Part shown: positions 26,666-35,314 of the stretch, piece by piece
Layout of the letters: each line of letters starts with the position of its first letter
Numbering within the stretch: position 1 is the first letter of the stretch
Origin: an uncultured Sphingosinicella sp.
GTDB lineage: Bacteria; Pseudomonadota; Alphaproteobacteria; Sphingomonadales; Sphingomonadaceae
NCBI RefSeq assembly: GCF_902806315.1
Contig: NZ_CADCWD010000055.1
Span: forward strand, 1-62,839
DNA: 62,839 nt
Direction of reading: 5' to 3'
Program-made: the position numbers and the translations under genes
The notes under the pieces: model-generated
Told to the model about the DNA's origin: nothing
The model's database searches: none
The model's input: only the letters and a program-made list of their open reading frames with translations

Positions 26666-27342
26666 TCAAGGCAGTCCTGTTCGACGTCGATGGCACCCTC
26701 ATCGACAGCAACGACCTCCACGCCACCGCCTGGCGCGAGACGTTTCTCAAGTTCGGGGTGGATCTCCCACACGAGCTGATCCGAAGCCAGATCGGCAAAG
26801 GCGGCGATAACCTGATTCCCGCGCTGCTCCCACGCGAGCTGGTGGAGCGGAAGCAGCAGGAGATCGAGGACTATCGCTCGGACCTTTTCAAACGCGACTA
26901 CCTCCCGCGCGTGGTGCCCTTTCCGGGCGTGCGCGCGCTGTTCGAGCGCATCTATGCCGACGGCAAGAAGATCGTGCTCGCTTCCTCCGCCAAGGGCGAG
27001 GAAGTGGAGTTCCACCTCGGCGTCATCGGCGCCGGGGACCTCGTCACCGGCACCACCTCGGCCGACGATGCGGAGCATTCGAAACCCGATCCCGACATCT
27101 TCGCCGCCGCCATGAAGAAGGTCGCTCCGCTGACGCCAGGGGAGGTGGTGGTGGTCGGAGACTCGCCCTACGATGTCGAGGCGGCCTGCAAACTGGGCCT
27201 GAAGACGATCGGCTTCCGCAGCGGCGGCTTCCCCGACGAGGTCCTGCTGGAGGCCGGCGCCGCCGAGCTTTACGACGGCGTCGAGGACCTGCTTGCCAAT
27301 TACGATGGTTCGCTCCTCGCTAGAGCAAGTGCTCCAGCGTAA
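26662..27342 (+). CDS. HAD-superfamily hydrolase
   Basis: The 226-residue protein is a cytoplasmic phosphatase-type HAD enzyme. Motif I is LFDVDGTLIDS, motif II is LASSAKGEE, the motif III lysine is in HSKPDPDIF, and motif IV is VVVGDSPYDVEAA. The cap region is helical (subfamily IA). It overlaps the acyl-CoA synthetase by four bases and, at its end, overlaps the convergent phosphoesterase by 23 bases. The substrate is unknown; close relatives act on phosphoglycolate or sugar phosphates. Confidence 0.85.
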   Translation: MIKAVLFDVDGTLIDSNDLHATAWRETFLKFGVDLPHELIRSQIGKGGDNLIPALLPRELVERKQQEIEDYRSDLFKRDYLPRVVPFPGVRALFERIYADGKKIVLASSAKGEEVEFHLGVIGAGDLVTGTTSADDAEHSKPDPDIFAAAMKKVAPLTPGEVVVVGDSPYDVEAACKLGLKTIGFRSGGFPDEVLLEAGAAELYDGVEDLLANYDGSLLARASAPA

Positions 27343-27799
27343 CGGGCCGATAGCCCCAGGCATCGACGCCCACATCGATCTGGCGGGGCAGGGGCTTCAG
27401 CTTGCCGTGGCTGTGTCCGTGAAGGTTCACCGACCGCTTGTGCTGCCCGTTCCAGCTCCTGAACGGATAGTGGCACAGCACCAGCAGACGCCTGTCCACC
27501 GCCAGCTCCACATAGTCCTGCACGCTCGCCCACCCCTCCGCGGCACTGGTGCCCGGCGGGTCGTTGTTGCCGCGCACGAGATGCTTGCGCCCGTTGAGCC
27601 GCGCGAGCAGCCCCGGCACATCCGCCGCTTTGCGGGCGAAGTCGCCGAGGTGCCAGACCTCGTCATCCGGCCCGACCGCCGCATTCCAGCGCTCCACCAG
27701 CAGCGCGTCCATTTCGGCCACCGACCCGAACGGCCGCTTGTGGATGTTCAGCGTCCGGTGATCGCCGAAATGGGTGTTGCTGGTGAAGAAGAGCGTCAT
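27320..27799 (-). CDS. Metallophosphoesterase-like protein with altered motif I
   Basis: The 159-residue protein has the calcineurin-like fold: FFTSNTHFGD (motif I), VWHLGDFAR (motif II), VRGNND (motif III), LCHYPF and NLHGHSHGK (metal-binding His residues). In motif I the usual metal-ligand Asp (D-x-H) is replaced by Asn, which could weaken metal binding. Other ligands are intact. It overlaps the upstream alpha/beta hydrolase by ATGA and is convergent with the HAD gene. It may be a phosphodiesterase with changed metal use or a degraded enzyme. Confidence 0.8.
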   Translation of the reverse strand: MTLFFTSNTHFGDHRTLNIHKRPFGSVAEMDALLVERWNAAVGPDDEVWHLGDFARKAADVPGLLARLNGRKHLVRGNNDPPGTSAAEGWASVQDYVELAVDRRLLVLCHYPFRSWNGQHKRSVNLHGHSHGKLKPLPRQIDVGVDAWGYRPVTLEHLL

Positions 27800-28794
27800 T
27801 GCCCGGCGGGCAGCGCCTCCTCGATGGCCGCGGCCACTTCCTCGGTCGCGGTATAATGGACCATGTGGCCCGATCCTTCGACCAGCAGCAGCCTGCTTCC
27901 CGAAATCGCCTCGTGGAGCCGCTCGGCCTGCAGCGGATCGACCATCTTGTCGCCGTCGCCCGCGACGATCGTCACCGGGAGGTCGAGCTCGCCGAAGCGC
28001 GGGCTCAGCATGGCCGCCGCGGGGATCATCAGCGCCGCCTCGGCCGCCTCGGCGCGGATTTGCGAAGGCCTGAGCGCCATATCCATCGGGAAGTTCTCGA
28101 ACTTGTCCGGCACCGGCGCCGGGCTGAACACCGTCTTCGCGACCGCTGGGCTCATGGCACGCCCGAGCAAGGGCGACACCGTGTAGCGCATCGCATCGCC
28201 GATGCCGGGGATTGCGGGCTGCGATGCGAACAGCACGTCGCCGCGCACGCTCGGATAATAATAGCCGCCGAGCAGCACGATACCCGACACGAGCTCTGGA
28301 TTGTCGAGCGCCAGCGCGAGCGTCACCAAGGCGCCCCAGCTATGCCCAACCACAAGCGGCTTCTCGATCCCGAGCTGCGTCAGCGCGCCGGCCACGAGCC
28401 GGGCCTGCGCCTCAGCCGTCCAGATGGTGGAGCGCGGCCGCTCGCTATGGCCGAAGCCCGGCCGATCGAACGCGATCACGCGGTAGCCCTGCGACAAACG
28501 GTGCAGCAGCCCGCTCGCCACCCAATCCTCGATCATCGCGCCATTGCCGTGCAGCAGCACGATCGGCGCGCCCTCGCCGCGCTCCAGATAGTGGAGACGC
28601 ACGCCGTCGACTTCGATGAACTTGCCGGCCGGCGGGTTCTCCGCCTCCGCGCGTTTTGCCCGCCGCTGGTTGTAGACCGCACTTGCAGCAAGCGCGGTGC
28701 CCGCAACGGCCGCGCCCGCGCCCCATTTGAACAAGCGCCCGCGCTGGTCGCTCTTCCGCTTTTCGCTGCGGGCGGTGCTTTTCTGATCGTTCAT
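27796..28794 (-). CDS. Alpha/beta hydrolase with N-terminal membrane anchor
   Basis: The 332-residue protein has a basic N-terminus followed by a hydrophobic segment (WGAGAAVAGTALAASAV, about residues 24-40), probably a signal anchor. The catalytic domain shows VLLHGNGAMIEDW, the nucleophile elbow GHSWGA, an acid residue in VAGDGDKMV, and the His in EGSGHMVHY. It resembles haloalkane dehalogenase or epoxide hydrolase-like proteins but no exact reaction can be named. It is 58 bases after the DUF2891 gene and overlaps the phosphoesterase, so it may be part of the same transcript. Confidence 0.8.
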   Translation of the reverse strand: MNDQKSTARSEKRKSDQRGRLFKWGAGAAVAGTALAASAVYNQRRAKRAEAENPPAGKFIEVDGVRLHYLERGEGAPIVLLHGNGAMIEDWVASGLLHRLSQGYRVIAFDRPGFGHSERPRSTIWTAEAQARLVAGALTQLGIEKPLVVGHSWGALVTLALALDNPELVSGIVLLGGYYYPSVRGDVLFASQPAIPGIGDAMRYTVSPLLGRAMSPAVAKTVFSPAPVPDKFENFPMDMALRPSQIRAEAAEAALMIPAAAMLSPRFGELDLPVTIVAGDGDKMVDPLQAERLHEAISGSRLLLVEGSGHMVHYTATEEVAAAIEEALPAGQ

Positions 28795-28852
28795 TTTCGT
28801 CCTGACATGTCTTTGGAATTCAGGGGGCGAACGATTGTGCAGTGCAATAAGT

Positions 28853-29848
28853 TCAACCGGCCTCAAGCGCGAGCAAAGCGAAGGTCGCAAGCCAATGTTC
28901 GCCCATATAGTCGCCCGCCACGTGCGGCAGGCTGGCGTCGAGATGTGTTTCGGCGGTCGCCAGGGCCAGCTCCGCCAAGGCGGGCTCAAGCGCATCGGCG
29001 AGGCCGCGCCAGCACCATGCCCGGGTGAGGTTGAACCCGTCGAGATGGGCGATCTTGCCGTCCGAGCGGTCGGACGCCGTCGCGGGTGTGAACAGGGTCC
29101 GCGGCTCGCCAGCCGCAAGATCCGGCAGGAAGCCGTCGAGCCAGACGCCGAAGCGCTCGGGCGCAAGCACCCGCTTCATGCAAAGCGCCTCCACCAGAGC
29201 GGAGGTCAGGAACTCGTCCCCGCCGGGCTCCCATCCAGGGCAATTGCGATCTTCGCCATAATAAGCCTCCGCCCGAGTCCGGATGAGGTCCGCGAGGGAA
29301 GGGTGCCACTCCTGAGCCCTCTCGAGCGCCAGCACCATCGCAAAGGCGGTGTTGAAGTGGGTGCCGGTGCGGATCGGGTAGGTGAGCTTCGGGAGGAAGG
29401 CCATGAACCGCTCGGCAAATGCCATCCCGAGCGGCTGCAGCGCCTCCGCCCAGTCGGGCCGGTCCTGCAGCGCCGCTTCGCGGTGCAGCGCGAGCAGCCA
29501 GGCCCAGCCGTACGGCCGCTCGAAGCCGCCGCTATAGGCGCGGTCGAGATAGTCGAGCTCGCCCGCCACTTTGGCATGGGTGAGCATCTCGTCCGCGAGC
29601 TCCTCGATCCGCGCGCAGACCGGCAGTTCCGGGAACAGCCGCCGCACCCGCAGCAGCAGCCAATAGCCGTGCACGCAGCTATGCCAGTCGAAGCTGCCGT
29701 AGAAGATGGGATGGAGTTCGCGCGGCCCCAGCACGTCCTCCGGCCCGTCCATCACATGGTCGAGCTTGTGCGGATATTCCTGCCGCACATGGCCCAATGC
29801 GATCTCGGCGAAGCGAGCTGCAATGTCCGGAGTGAGGATGTGCGCCAT
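28853..29848 (-). CDS. DUF2891 family protein
   Basis: The 331-residue protein matches my recollection of the DUF2891 family, with conserved SFDWHSCVHGYWLLLR, SGGFERPYGWAWLLALHRE, YPIRTGTHFNTAFAM and CPGWEPGGDEFLTSAL. It has no signal peptide. The many helices with Trp and His look like an alpha/alpha-barrel, as in sugar- or lignin-related enzymes, but no function is established to my knowledge. It directly follows DUF979 with no gap and belongs to the oxoprolinase-DUF969-DUF979 operon, which suggests a role in use of 5-oxoproline or a related compound. Confidence 0.85.
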   Translation of the reverse strand: MAHILTPDIAARFAEIALGHVRQEYPHKLDHVMDGPEDVLGPRELHPIFYGSFDWHSCVHGYWLLLRVRRLFPELPVCARIEELADEMLTHAKVAGELDYLDRAYSGGFERPYGWAWLLALHREAALQDRPDWAEALQPLGMAFAERFMAFLPKLTYPIRTGTHFNTAFAMVLALERAQEWHPSLADLIRTRAEAYYGEDRNCPGWEPGGDEFLTSALVEALCMKRVLAPERFGVWLDGFLPDLAAGEPRTLFTPATASDRSDGKIAHLDGFNLTRAWCWRGLADALEPALAELALATAETHLDASLPHVAGDYMGEHWLATFALLALEAG

Positions 29849-30799
29849 CTAGAAAGCCAGCCAATAGATGAGGAGGATGTTCGCGAAGAGCAGCGGCAGC
29901 GCCGTCCCGATCTGCGCCTTGATGACACCGTTCTTGTCCTTGAGCTCGAGAAGGGCGGCGGGCACGAGATTGAAGTTGGCCGCCATCGGCGTCATCAAGG
30001 TTCCGCAGAAGCCCGCGAGCATCCCGATCGCCCCGATCACCGCCGCGTCGCCGCCATAGCCGCGAATGAGCAGCGGCACTCCGATCGCCGCCGCCATCAC
30101 TGGAAAGGCGGCAAAGGCATTTCCCATGATCATCGTGAAAAGAGCCATTCCCATCCCGAAGACGAGTACGGTCAGGAATATGCTGCCTTCCGGGATGACG
30201 GCCCGGGTCATTCCCCCGATCACGTCGCCCACGCCGGCAGCCGCGAACAGCACGCCGAGCGCTGCAAGCATCTGAGGCAGCACCGCCGCCCAGCCGATCG
30301 CGTCGATCAGCCGCCGACCTTCCTGCAGCGGCGCAAGGGCAGGGGGTTTGAGCCAGGCGAAGATCGCCGCGATGGCAAGCAGCACGCCGAGGCCGAGGAA
30401 GATGTAGGTCTCGCGCTTCTCCTCGAACCAGCCGAGGTCGCCGAGCGGCGTGTAATTGTAGAGCAGGGTGCCGAAGAGCGCCGTCGCCGGGATGATCAAA
30501 GCGGGCAGGAACAGCCTGTTACCGAGCCGGTCGGACCAGCCCTGCCGCTCCTCCTCGCTGGTCGTCGGCGGCGCGCTCCTGCCGATCAGGCCGAAGCCCG
30601 CAAGGCCCGCAAGGCCGAGCACGAGGAGGCCATTGCCGAAGTCGCCGATCAAGTCGCCGGCCAGCAGGCTCAGCGCCATCAGCCCCCAGAAAGCGGCGTT
30701 GCCGAAGCGCTTGGAGTGTGAGCGGTCAAACGCGCTCAGCAGCGCGAACGCCGCGAACATGAGGCCGGCAAGGGTATAGAGCCATTGGAGAGTGATCAT
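29849..30799 (-). CDS. DUF979 family membrane protein, probable 5-oxoproline transporter subunit
   Basis: The 316-residue protein has about nine hydrophobic segments, starting [21 protein letters not shown], and the conserved FTMIMGNAFAAFPVMAAAIGVPLLI and GAIGMLAGFCGTLMTPMAANFN stretches of DUF979. Together with DUF969 it is thought to form an inner membrane transporter; I recall the pair being named a 5-oxoproline transporter, which fits the adjacent oxoprolinase. Its start overlaps the DUF969 stop by four bases. Confidence 0.85.
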   Translation of the reverse strand: MITLQWLYTLAGLMFAAFALLSAFDRSHSKRFGNAAFWGLMALSLLAGDLIGDFGNGLLVLGLAGLAGFGLIGRSAPPTTSEEERQGWSDRLGNRLFLPALIIPATALFGTLLYNYTPLGDLGWFEEKRETYIFLGLGVLLAIAAIFAWLKPPALAPLQEGRRLIDAIGWAAVLPQMLAALGVLFAAAGVGDVIGGMTRAVIPEGSIFLTVLVFGMGMALFTMIMGNAFAAFPVMAAAIGVPLLIRGYGGDAAVIGAIGMLAGFCGTLMTPMAANFNLVPAALLELKDKNGVIKAQIGTALPLLFANILLIYWLAF

Positions 30800-31566
30800 G
30801 GGCGCTCTCCATCCGTGTCATTCCCGCGAAAGCGGGAATCCCGCTTCTCGTCTTCACCAAAGGCAGAAGAAGCGGGACCCCCGCTTTCGCGGGGGTGACG
30901 GGATGCTGTTGCAAGCCGCCGATCCAGCAGCATCAGTCGCGCCCCATGGATCAGGAAGGCGAGGATGGCTGTCGGAATCGCCCACAGCGCAAGCTCCAGC
31001 GGCGCGAGATTGTAGCCGTAGGTGGCGAGCGTCTGCTGAATGAGCACGATCGAGCCGATCGCGAAGAAGATGTCCTCGCCGAAGAAGAGCCCGACATTGT
31101 CGGTCGCGGCCGAATAGGCCTTCACCTTCTCCGCCGTGGGTTCATCGAGCTCGCCATGCTGCTTCTCGGCCGCCGCAAGCGCCATCGGCGCCACCAGCGG
31201 CCGCACCGTCTGGGGATGGCCTGCCGTGGAATGCAGCCCGATCGCCGCCGTCACTTGGCGGTAGAGCAGATAGAGGATCAGCAGCCGCCCCGTCGTCGCG
31301 TTCCTCATCCCGCGAATGACCGCCGCGGCCCGCTGCTGAAGCCCGAAGCGCTCCAGCAAGCCGATCACCGGCAGCACGATCCAGACGATCGCGATGATGC
31401 GGTTGTCGTTGAACGCCTTGCCGAAGGTGGAGACGACCTCGACGGGGTCCATGCCGGCGATCAGGCCGGTGACGATCGCGGCCGCCGTCACCACCAGCAT
31501 CGGATTGAGCCGCAGCGCGAACCCCGCCACGACGATCAGGATGCCGATGAGGACCCAATAATTCAT
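30796..31566 (-). CDS. DUF969 family membrane protein, probable 5-oxoproline transporter subunit
   Basis: The 256-residue protein has about six hydrophobic segments with conserved DUF969 features: [41 protein letters not shown], and [18 protein letters not shown]. After the last membrane segment ([10 protein letters not shown]) the C-terminus continues as RHPRESGGP and ends near DSRFRGND. These residues are encoded by a palindromic repeat inserted at the 3' end of the gene, so the natural C-terminus has been replaced. It overlaps the oxoprolinase stop and DUF979 start by four bases each. Confidence 0.85.
   Translation of the reverse strand: MNYWVLIGILIVVAGFALRLNPMLVVTAAAIVTGLIAGMDPVEVVSTFGKAFNDNRIIAIVWIVLPVIGLLERFGLQQRAAAVIRGMRNATTGRLLILYLLYRQVTAAIGLHSTAGHPQTVRPLVAPMALAAAEKQHGELDEPTAEKVKAYSAATDNVGLFFGEDIFFAIGSIVLIQQTLATYGYNLAPLELALWAIPTAILAFLIHGARLMLLDRRLATASRHPRESGGPASSAFGEDEKRDSRFRGNDTDGERP
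30816..30900. repeat. Palindromic repeat within the 3' end of the DUF969 gene
   Basis: Two inverted arms, 30816-30849 and 30867-30900, match at about 29 of 34 positions. Each arm has its own smaller palindrome: CCCGCGAAAGCGGG on the left and CCCCGCTTTCGCGGGG on the right. The TCATTCCCGCGAAAGCGGGA sequence is a widespread bacterial repeat type. It lies inside the DUF969 coding end, 16 bases before the DUF979 start codon on the plus-strand map. Confidence 0.8.
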
Positions 31567-34500
31567 GGTGCCCCGAAGCCTCCGCCGCCTGGCGTTTCGA
31601 TGACGAACATGTCGCCCGGCGCCATCTCGGCCGAAGCGGTGGCGCCGAGCGTCTCGACGGTCCCTTTGGCGCGGACGATCTGGTTCACTCCCGCTTTCGC
31701 GTCGCCGCCGCCCGCAAGCCCGGCCGGCGGCACCTCGCGGCGGTTGGAAAGGATGTTGGCACGCATGCGCTCGCGAAAGCGGATGTGGCGCTCGACTCCG
31801 TCGCCGCCCTCGTGGGCACCGTTTCCGCCCGACCCACGGCGGATCGCGAAGCGCTCAAGCAGCACCGGAAAGCGCGTCTCCAATATCTCGGGATCGGTGA
31901 GGCGGCTGTTGGTCATGTGCGTCTGAACCGCGCTCGCTCCGTCGTGCGTCGGCCCGGCCCCGGCGCCGCCCGCGATCGTTTCATAATATTGCTTGGCCTC
32001 GTTGCCGAACGTGAAATTGTTCATCGTGCCCTGGCTTGGCGCCAGCGCTCCGCAGGCCGCGAAGAGCGCGTCGGTGATGACTTGGCTGGTCTCGACATTG
32101 CCTGCCACCACGGCCGCTGGATAGCGCGGGTTCAGCATCGATCCCTCGGGCACGACCATGGTGATTGGCCTCAGGCACCCGTCGTTCATCGGAATGGCAT
32201 CGTCCACCAGGGTGCGGAAGACGTAGAGCGTCGCCGCGCGGCAGATCGAATAAGGCGCATTGAAGTTGTTCGGCTGCTGCTCGCTGGTCCCGGTGAAATC
32301 GACGACCGCCGAGCGGTTCTCCTGGTCCACCGACACCCGCACTGAGACCTGCGCTCCATTGTCCATCGGGTATGTGAACTGGCCGTCCTTGAGACCGGAG
32401 ATCAGCCGCCGCACCGCCTCTTCGGCATTGGCCATGACATGGTCCATATAAGCGTCGATCACCTCGCGCCCATATTCGCCCGCGATGCGCCGAAGCTCGT
32501 TGGCGCCGCGCGTGCAGGCGGCGATCTGCGCTTTTAGATCGGCGATGTTGCGGTCGGGATCGCGCGCCGGCCACTGGGCCGAACCGAGCAGATCGCGCAT
32601 CCCGGCCTCGAGGAACTGACCCGCATCGACCAGCAGCACATTGTCGATCAGCACGCCCTCATCGTGCACCGTGACGCTGTTCGGCGGCATCGATCCGGGC
32701 GCGATCCCGCCGACATCGGCATGGTGCCCGCGCGCGGCGACATACCAGGCGGGGGAGGGGTCGTCCTCCAGGAAGACCGGCATGATGACGGTGATGTCGG
32801 GAAGGTGCGTGCCGCCGCGATAGGGAGCGTTCAGCACGTAGGCGTCGCCGGACTTCATCCCTCGCCCGTCGCGCGCCTCGCCCCGGGCAGCGATGATCGT
32901 GCGGATGCTGTCGCCCATCGATCCCAGATGCACCGGAATGTGCGGCGCATTGGCGATCAGCGCCCCTTCGCGGTCGAAGATCGCGCAGGAGAAATCGAGC
33001 CGCTCCTTGATGTTGACCGAAGATGCCGTGTTCTGGAGCGCGACCCCCATTTCCTCAGCGATCGCCATGAAGAGGTTGCCCATGATCTCCAGCGTCACCG
33101 GATCGGCCTCGGTGCCAATGGCGTGCGCGGACGCGCGGGGCTCGCTCCGGGTGAGGATGAGGTTGCCGAGGGCGTCCACCTCGGCCTGCCAGCCGGGCTC
33201 CACGACCGTGGTCGCGGAAGGGTCGATGATGATCGCCGGGCCTCGAATGTGCGCACCCGGCCGGAGCAAAGCGCGGTCGAACAAGTCCTCCCCGGGACGG
33301 GGAGGGGGACCAGCCGCAGGCTGGTGGAGGGGGCTCTCCGGCCGCGTGGGTCTCGGGGCCCGCTCCACCACTGCCCCCGGCAGCGGTCTCCCTCCCCGTC
33401 CCGGGGAGGATGTCGCCTCCACGATCGCTGTTTCGACCACGACGGGCGCGTCGGACGTGAAGCCGAACCGGGCCCGGTGAAGCTCCTCGAACGAATATTT
33501 CATGTCGTCCGAAACTGCGACCTCGAGCGCCGTATCGCTTCCCTCGTAACGAAGCGCCGCCCGTCTGCGCACCTCGACCCGCTCCACCCCCTGTGCGCGA
33601 AGCGCCGCCACCGCTTCGGTCTCGAGCTCCTCCAGCACCGGCCCCAGCTCCGCTCCGCCGAGGCTGCGCTGCCTCAGTTCCACCATGTCCGCGAGGCCCA
33701 TCCCGTAAGCCGAGAGCACCCCGGCCAGCGGATGGATCATCACGCGCTTCATGCCCAGGGCATCCGCCACAAGGCACGCATGCTGACCGCCCGCGCCGCC
33801 GAAGCATTGCAGCGTGTAGCGGCTGACATCGTGGCCCCGCGCGATCGAGATCTGCTTGATGGCATTGGCCATGTTCTCGACGGCAATCCGCACAAATCCT
33901 TCGGCGGTCTCGCGCAGGCCGAGGCCCGCGCGCTCGGCGATCTCCGCGCAGCGGGCAAGCGAAGCCTCCGCGTCTATCGGCTGGTCGCCGCCGGGGCCGA
34001 AGGCGGCGGGAAAATGCTCCGGCCTGATCTTGCCCAGGACCACGTTGCAGTCGGTGATCGTCAGCGGGCCACCGCGACGGTAGCAGGCCGGCCCGGGCAC
34101 GGCTCCGGCGCTGTCGGGCCCGACGCGAAAGCGGCTGCCGTCGAAATGGCAGATGGAGCCGCCGCCGGCCGCGACCGTATGGATCTGCAGCATCGGCGCC
34201 CGCACCCTGACCCCGGCGACCATCGTCTCGTTCGTCCGCTCATATTCGCCGGCAAAGTGCGACACGTCGGTCGAGGTCCCGCCCATGTCGAAGCCGATGA
34301 CCTTGTCGAACCCCGCGTCCGCCGCCGTGCGGACCATTCCGACGATGCCGCCTGCGGGGCCCGAAAGGATCGCGTCCTTGCCCTGGAACGCCGCCGCGTC
34401 GGTGAGCCCGCCGCTCGACTGCATGAAGAACAAGCGCGTGCCTGTTCCGAGCGCGCTCACGACGCGGTCGACATAGCGCCGCAGGACAGGGGAGAGGTAC

Positions 34501-35123
34501 GCATCGACCACGCTGGTGTCGCCGCGCCCGACCAGCTTGATGAGGGGGCCCACCTGATGGCTGGCGGAGACCTGGGTGAAACCGATCTCTCGTGCCAGTT
34601 TCGCCAGCGCCGCCTCGTGCGCGGTCCAGCGCCAGCCGTGCATCAGCACGATGGCGGCGGCGCGCGTGCCGCGCTTATAAGCGCTGCGAAATGCGTGCTC
34701 CGCCGCGGCCAGGTCGAGAGGCCGCAGCACCTCGCCCTCGGCGGTCACGCGCTCGTCGATCTCGATGACGTCGCTGTAGAGCGGCTTCGGAAGCTCTATT
34801 TTGCGCGCGAAGATATGCGGCCGCGCCTGATATCCGATCCGGAGCGCATCGCCGAAACCTCGCGTGATCGCCAGCACCACCGGCTCACCCTTGCGCTCAA
34901 GCAGCGCATTGGTGGCAACCGTCGTCCCCATCTTCACCGCCGCGATCGGCGCGGCGCCATGTTCCTCCATCAACGCCCGAATGCCCGCCACGGCCGCGTC
35001 ATCGTAGCGCTCAGGATTTTCCGACAAGAGCTTGCGCGTCAGCAGCGGTCCGTGCGGCGCCTGGGCAACGATGTCTGTGAACGTTCCCCCGCGATCGATG
35101 AAGAAAGACCAGGCGCCGCTCAT
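31563..35123 (-). CDS. Fused hydantoinase A/B protein, probable ATP-dependent 5-oxoprolinase
   Basis: The 1186-residue protein joins a HyuA-type ATPase domain (about residues 1-680; [39 protein letters not shown]) to a HyuB-type domain (about 690-1186; [45 protein letters not shown]). The fused layout and size resemble eukaryotic-type 5-oxoprolinase, which opens 5-oxoproline to glutamate with ATP. Between the domains is an inserted Pro/Arg-rich segment encoded by a palindromic element. It heads the operon with DUF969, DUF979 and DUF2891. A hydantoinase acting on another ring is the alternative. Confidence 0.87.
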   Translation of the reverse strand: MSGAWSFFIDRGGTFTDIVAQAPHGPLLTRKLLSENPERYDDAAVAGIRALMEEHGAAPIAAVKMGTTVATNALLERKGEPVVLAITRGFGDALRIGYQARPHIFARKIELPKPLYSDVIEIDERVTAEGEVLRPLDLAAAEHAFRSAYKRGTRAAAIVLMHGWRWTAHEAALAKLAREIGFTQVSASHQVGPLIKLVGRGDTSVVDAYLSPVLRRYVDRVVSALGTGTRLFFMQSSGGLTDAAAFQGKDAILSGPAGGIVGMVRTAADAGFDKVIGFDMGGTSTDVSHFAGEYERTNETMVAGVRVRAPMLQIHTVAAGGGSICHFDGSRFRVGPDSAGAVPGPACYRRGGPLTITDCNVVLGKIRPEHFPAAFGPGGDQPIDAEASLARCAEIAERAGLGLRETAEGFVRIAVENMANAIKQISIARGHDVSRYTLQCFGGAGGQHACLVADALGMKRVMIHPLAGVLSAYGMGLADMVELRQRSLGGAELGPVLEELETEAVAALRAQGVERVEVRRRAALRYEGSDTALEVAVSDDMKYSFEELHRARFGFTSDAPVVVETAIVEATSSPGRGGRPLPGAVVERAPRPTRPESPLHQPAAGPPPRPGEDLFDRALLRPGAHIRGPAIIIDPSATTVVEPGWQAEVDALGNLILTRSEPRASAHAIGTEADPVTLEIMGNLFMAIAEEMGVALQNTASSVNIKERLDFSCAIFDREGALIANAPHIPVHLGSMGDSIRTIIAARGEARDGRGMKSGDAYVLNAPYRGGTHLPDITVIMPVFLEDDPSPAWYVAARGHHADVGGIAPGSMPPNSVTVHDEGVLIDNVLLVDAGQFLEAGMRDLLGSAQWPARDPDRNIADLKAQIAACTRGANELRRIAGEYGREVIDAYMDHVMANAEEAVRRLISGLKDGQFTYPMDNGAQVSVRVSVDQENRSAVVDFTGTSEQQPNNFNAPYSICRAATLYVFRTLVDDAIPMNDGCLRPITMVVPEGSMLNPRYPAAVVAGNVETSQVITDALFAACGALAPSQGTMNNFTFGNEAKQYYETIAGGAGAGPTHDGASAVQTHMTNSRLTDPEILETRFPVLLERFAIRRGSGGNGAHEGGDGVERHIRFRERMRANILSNRREVPPAGLAGGGDAKAGVNQIVRAKGTVETLGATASAEMAPGDMFVIETPGGGGFGAP
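33286..33410. repeat. Palindromic element inserted in frame in the oxoprolinase gene
   Basis: The arms 33286-33311 and 33385-33410 are inverted copies matching at 25 of 26 bases (TCCTCCCCGGGACGGGGAGG and its reverse complement). The interior has smaller inverted repeats, CCAGCC/GGCTGG and TGGTGGAG/CTCCACCA, so a branched hairpin is possible. Read on the minus strand it encodes a segment with [11 protein letters not shown] and [17 protein letters not shown], with no stop, linking the two enzyme domains. Confidence 0.85.
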
Positions 35124-35163
35124 GAGCGCGGGCTTAAGGAAAAACGATCAAGTCAAGCAAGTC

Positions 35164-35197
35164 TTGTCGGACAAACTATGTTGCGGCTTGTCTACAA
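35164..35197. promoter_or_regulatory. Pair of TTGT(C)-type operator palindromes
   Basis: Two short palindromes lie in the divergent region between the oxoprolinase gene and the TonB receptor: TTGTCGGACAA at 35164-35174 and TTGTCTACAA at 35188-35197. Their starts are 24 bases apart. The TTGT-N2/3-ACAA form is like sites bound by FadR-type GntR regulators. No GntR gene is in the window, so the regulator is unknown. Confidence 0.45.
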
Positions 35198-35314
35198 CAC
35201 ATGCCGATAAAACACATTGAACGGGTTGTGGGGTCTTCGGGCACGCTGCATGATCCGGCCGTTAAGGTCCCGCAAAGAGGGCCACGCGTTGTCCATCGCT
35301 GGGGGGTCGGTCAC

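Noticed and set aside
28835-30721. 628-codon plus-strand open frame
   Set aside because: It is antisense to the DUF2891 and DUF979 genes, which have clear family motifs. Its composition (Arg, Glu, His, Pro rich) is typical of a shadow frame in GC-rich DNA.
30816-30900. CRISPR-like repeat reading of the palindromes
   Set aside because: There are only two arms in inverted order, with no regular spacers and no cas genes nearby.
32664-35210. 848-codon plus-strand open frame
   Set aside because: It is antisense to the oxoprolinase/hydantoinase gene and has no recognisable motifs.
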